Positions 62,705 to 64,000 of a stretch of DNA of 64,000 bases are shown here, one piece after another. How positions within the stretch are numbered: position 1 is the first letter of the stretch; each line of letters starts with the position of its first letter. Origin of the DNA: DASYAN01 sp963727755 (GTDB taxonomy: Bacteria > Chloroflexota > Ktedonobacteria > Ktedonobacterales > Ktedonobacteraceae). The stretch is from the NCBI GenBank assembly GCA_963727755.1, contig CAVSHN010000009.1, positions 1-64,000 on the forward strand, written 5' to 3'. A program made the translations under genes and the position numbers. The notes beneath the pieces were generated by a model. That model ran no database searches. It saw nothing but the letters and a program-made list of their open reading frames with translations, and was not told where the DNA came from.

Positions 62705-64000
62705 TTAATCAATGCCATGTTTGCGCATGAGATAGCGGAGCTGGTCAACTTTGGTAAAACCAAGCAATGCAGCGGCCCGTGTCCGGTTATGACCCGCTGT
62801 CTCCAGTGCCCAACGAATCAAATGTTGCTCGAAAACGTCCACTGACTTCCTCAAATGATACTGGTCCCGCTGGTCGTAGGCCGAGCCATTGTTCCCAGGG
62901 GTCAGTTGACTTCAATTCGTCCAGCCCTTTTGTACCTGCAATCTCATAGGGAAGATGTGCAGGTAAAATTTCATCATTGCTACTCAAAATCATCGCTCGT
63001 TCGATCACATTCTTGAGTTCACGTATATTACCAGGCCAGCTATATGCCAGCAGTAGACGTTGGGCCTCCGGTGAGATGCGACGAACGTTGCGTCCTAGCG
63101 ATTTATTGTAATTGCTGATAAAGCGTGAGGCAAATAGCAGGATATCTTCTGGCCGCTCACGCAAAGGAGGTAGAGTGATCGAGAGCACAGCCAAGCGAAA
63201 GTACAGATCAGGACGGAATGAGCCGTCGAGCTTCGCCTGCTCTAGATCTCGATTCGTGGCAGCCAACACGCGAACGTTGATCTTGACTTCTTTATTCCCT
63301 CCCAGGCGAAAAAATGAGTGCTTTTCTAGGACATGTAAGAGTTTGGCTTGCATATCAAGTGGCATCTCGCCGACCTCATCTAGGAACAGTGTTCCTCCCT
63401 CTGCAAGTTCAAGCAGGCCACGCTTCTGCCTCTTGGCATCGGTAAAAGCGTAAGGCTCGTAGCCAAAAAGCTCACTTTCCAACAGGTTGTTGGCAATGGC
63501 TGCACAATTGAGAGCGTGGAATGGTCCCTTGGCGCGGGCACTCTGCTCATGGATGGCGCGTGATACAATCTCTTTGCCAGTTCCGCTCTCTCCCATAATC
63601 AATACTGAGGCATCACTTTTGGCTACACGCGCCACCATTTCAAAGATCCCGTGCATGCGTTCGCTATGCCCAATGATGTAGTTGAAGTGATACTTGTCGC
63701 TGCGCTCACGCCGCAATTCGCGCAATTCACGCGACATGGCACTGGTCTCTAGGGAGCGTTGAACAACAAGTAACAGCTCATCCAGATCAAAACCTTTGAG
63801 CAAATAATCACAGGCGCCTAGTTTCATTGCGGCAACAGCGGTCTGCACATCTCCGTACGCTGTTAGTATGACTACTGGCACATCCTGATCGATTTTCCGT
63901 ATCTGGGTAAGCAGATCTAAGCCACTAATCTTCGGCAAGCGCAAGTCTAGCAATATCAGATCAATAGTGTTACGTTGTATCTCGGCTAGACCAGCTTCTC
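62705..64000 (-). pseudogene. NtrC-family response regulator, partial and frameshifted
   Basis: The gene begins beyond the window edge. Seen: receiver (Asp in LLDLRLPKISG, GDVQTAVAAMKLGACDYLLK), AAA+ ATPase domain with Walker A GESGTGKE, Walker B GTLFLDEVGEMPL, FRPDLYFRLAVLSITLPPLR, SWPGNIRELKNVIERAM. The sigma-54 contact loop, normally GAFTGA, reads YAFTDA. Near 62838 the frame shifts by one base; in the other frame the Fis-like HTH continues (VFEQHLIRWALETAGHNRTR, AAALLGFTKVDQLRYLM, stop at 62705). So the intended protein has all three domains. The altered loop argues it may not act through sigma-54. Confidence 0.88.

Overview
The window looks like a piece of a large Gram-positive-like chromosome of the Ktedonobacteria (Chloroflexota). 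This is an inference from gene content: three Ser/Thr kinases (one with a WD40 propeller), a SigR/RsrA-type redox sigma pair, a T-box leader in front of an aminoacyl-tRNA synthetase, zinc-ribbon and low-complexity secreted proteins, and above all many IS200/IS605-type guide-RNA nuclease elements (IscB, TnpB). I saw no rRNA, tRNA or CRISPR array.

Layout. 1-7.7 kb: 2-oxoglutarate dehydrogenase E1 (cut by the window edge), divergent from a fumarylacetoacetate-hydrolase-family gene; then a stand-alone IscB-type omega RNA without iscB, a T-box leader, alaX and ileS. 7.7-11.2 kb: three secreted tandem-repeat proteins and a second, partial copy of the ileS 3' end. 11.6-21.3 kb: FAD oxidoreductase, WD40 kinase, GNAT, HAD hydrolase, zinc-ribbon membrane protein, YjbQ, M48 protease, LOG. 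21.4-24.9 kb: three paralogous secreted proteins made by tandem duplication, with relics of the LOG gene and two copies of an 89-bp inverted-repeat element. 24.9-31.9 kb: glgB, a truncated dksA/traR-like gene behind an omega-RNA fragment, lspA, rluD, hup, rpsP-khpA-rimM. 32-43.7 kb: GT-C glycosyltransferase, an intact omegaRNA-IscB element abutting transketolase, LURP-like, RNase H, a GH51 arabinofuranosidase with an in-frame stop, an inositol-monophosphatase-like gene, an orphan DNA methyltransferase and an IscB element shortened by an internal deletion. 44-64 kb: S9 peptidase, a TnpB element, a two-component system, SigR/RsrA-like pair, two more kinases, the primary sigma factor, a second TnpB element with a small basic helical partner gene, an HTH-GAF regulator and a truncated NtrC-like regulator whose sigma-54 contact loop is altered.

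The most interesting system is the IscB family. One complete omegaRNA-IscB locus coexists with a stand-alone omega RNA carrying an extra hairpin (2.8 kb), an omega-RNA fragment (27.1 kb) and a deletion derivative that keeps both ends (43.5 kb). A single nuclease could be served by guides from several loci.

Caution on quality: at least fourteen single-base frameshifts or stops interrupt otherwise well-conserved genes (sucA, FAH, alaX, ileS, oxidoreductase, WD40 kinase, GH51, histidine kinase, NtrC), most densely in the first 15 kb. Because single-copy housekeeping genes are hit and the flanking protein sequence is undamaged, sequencing or assembly indels are at least as likely as gene decay. 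These genes are listed as disrupted, with the full intended span.
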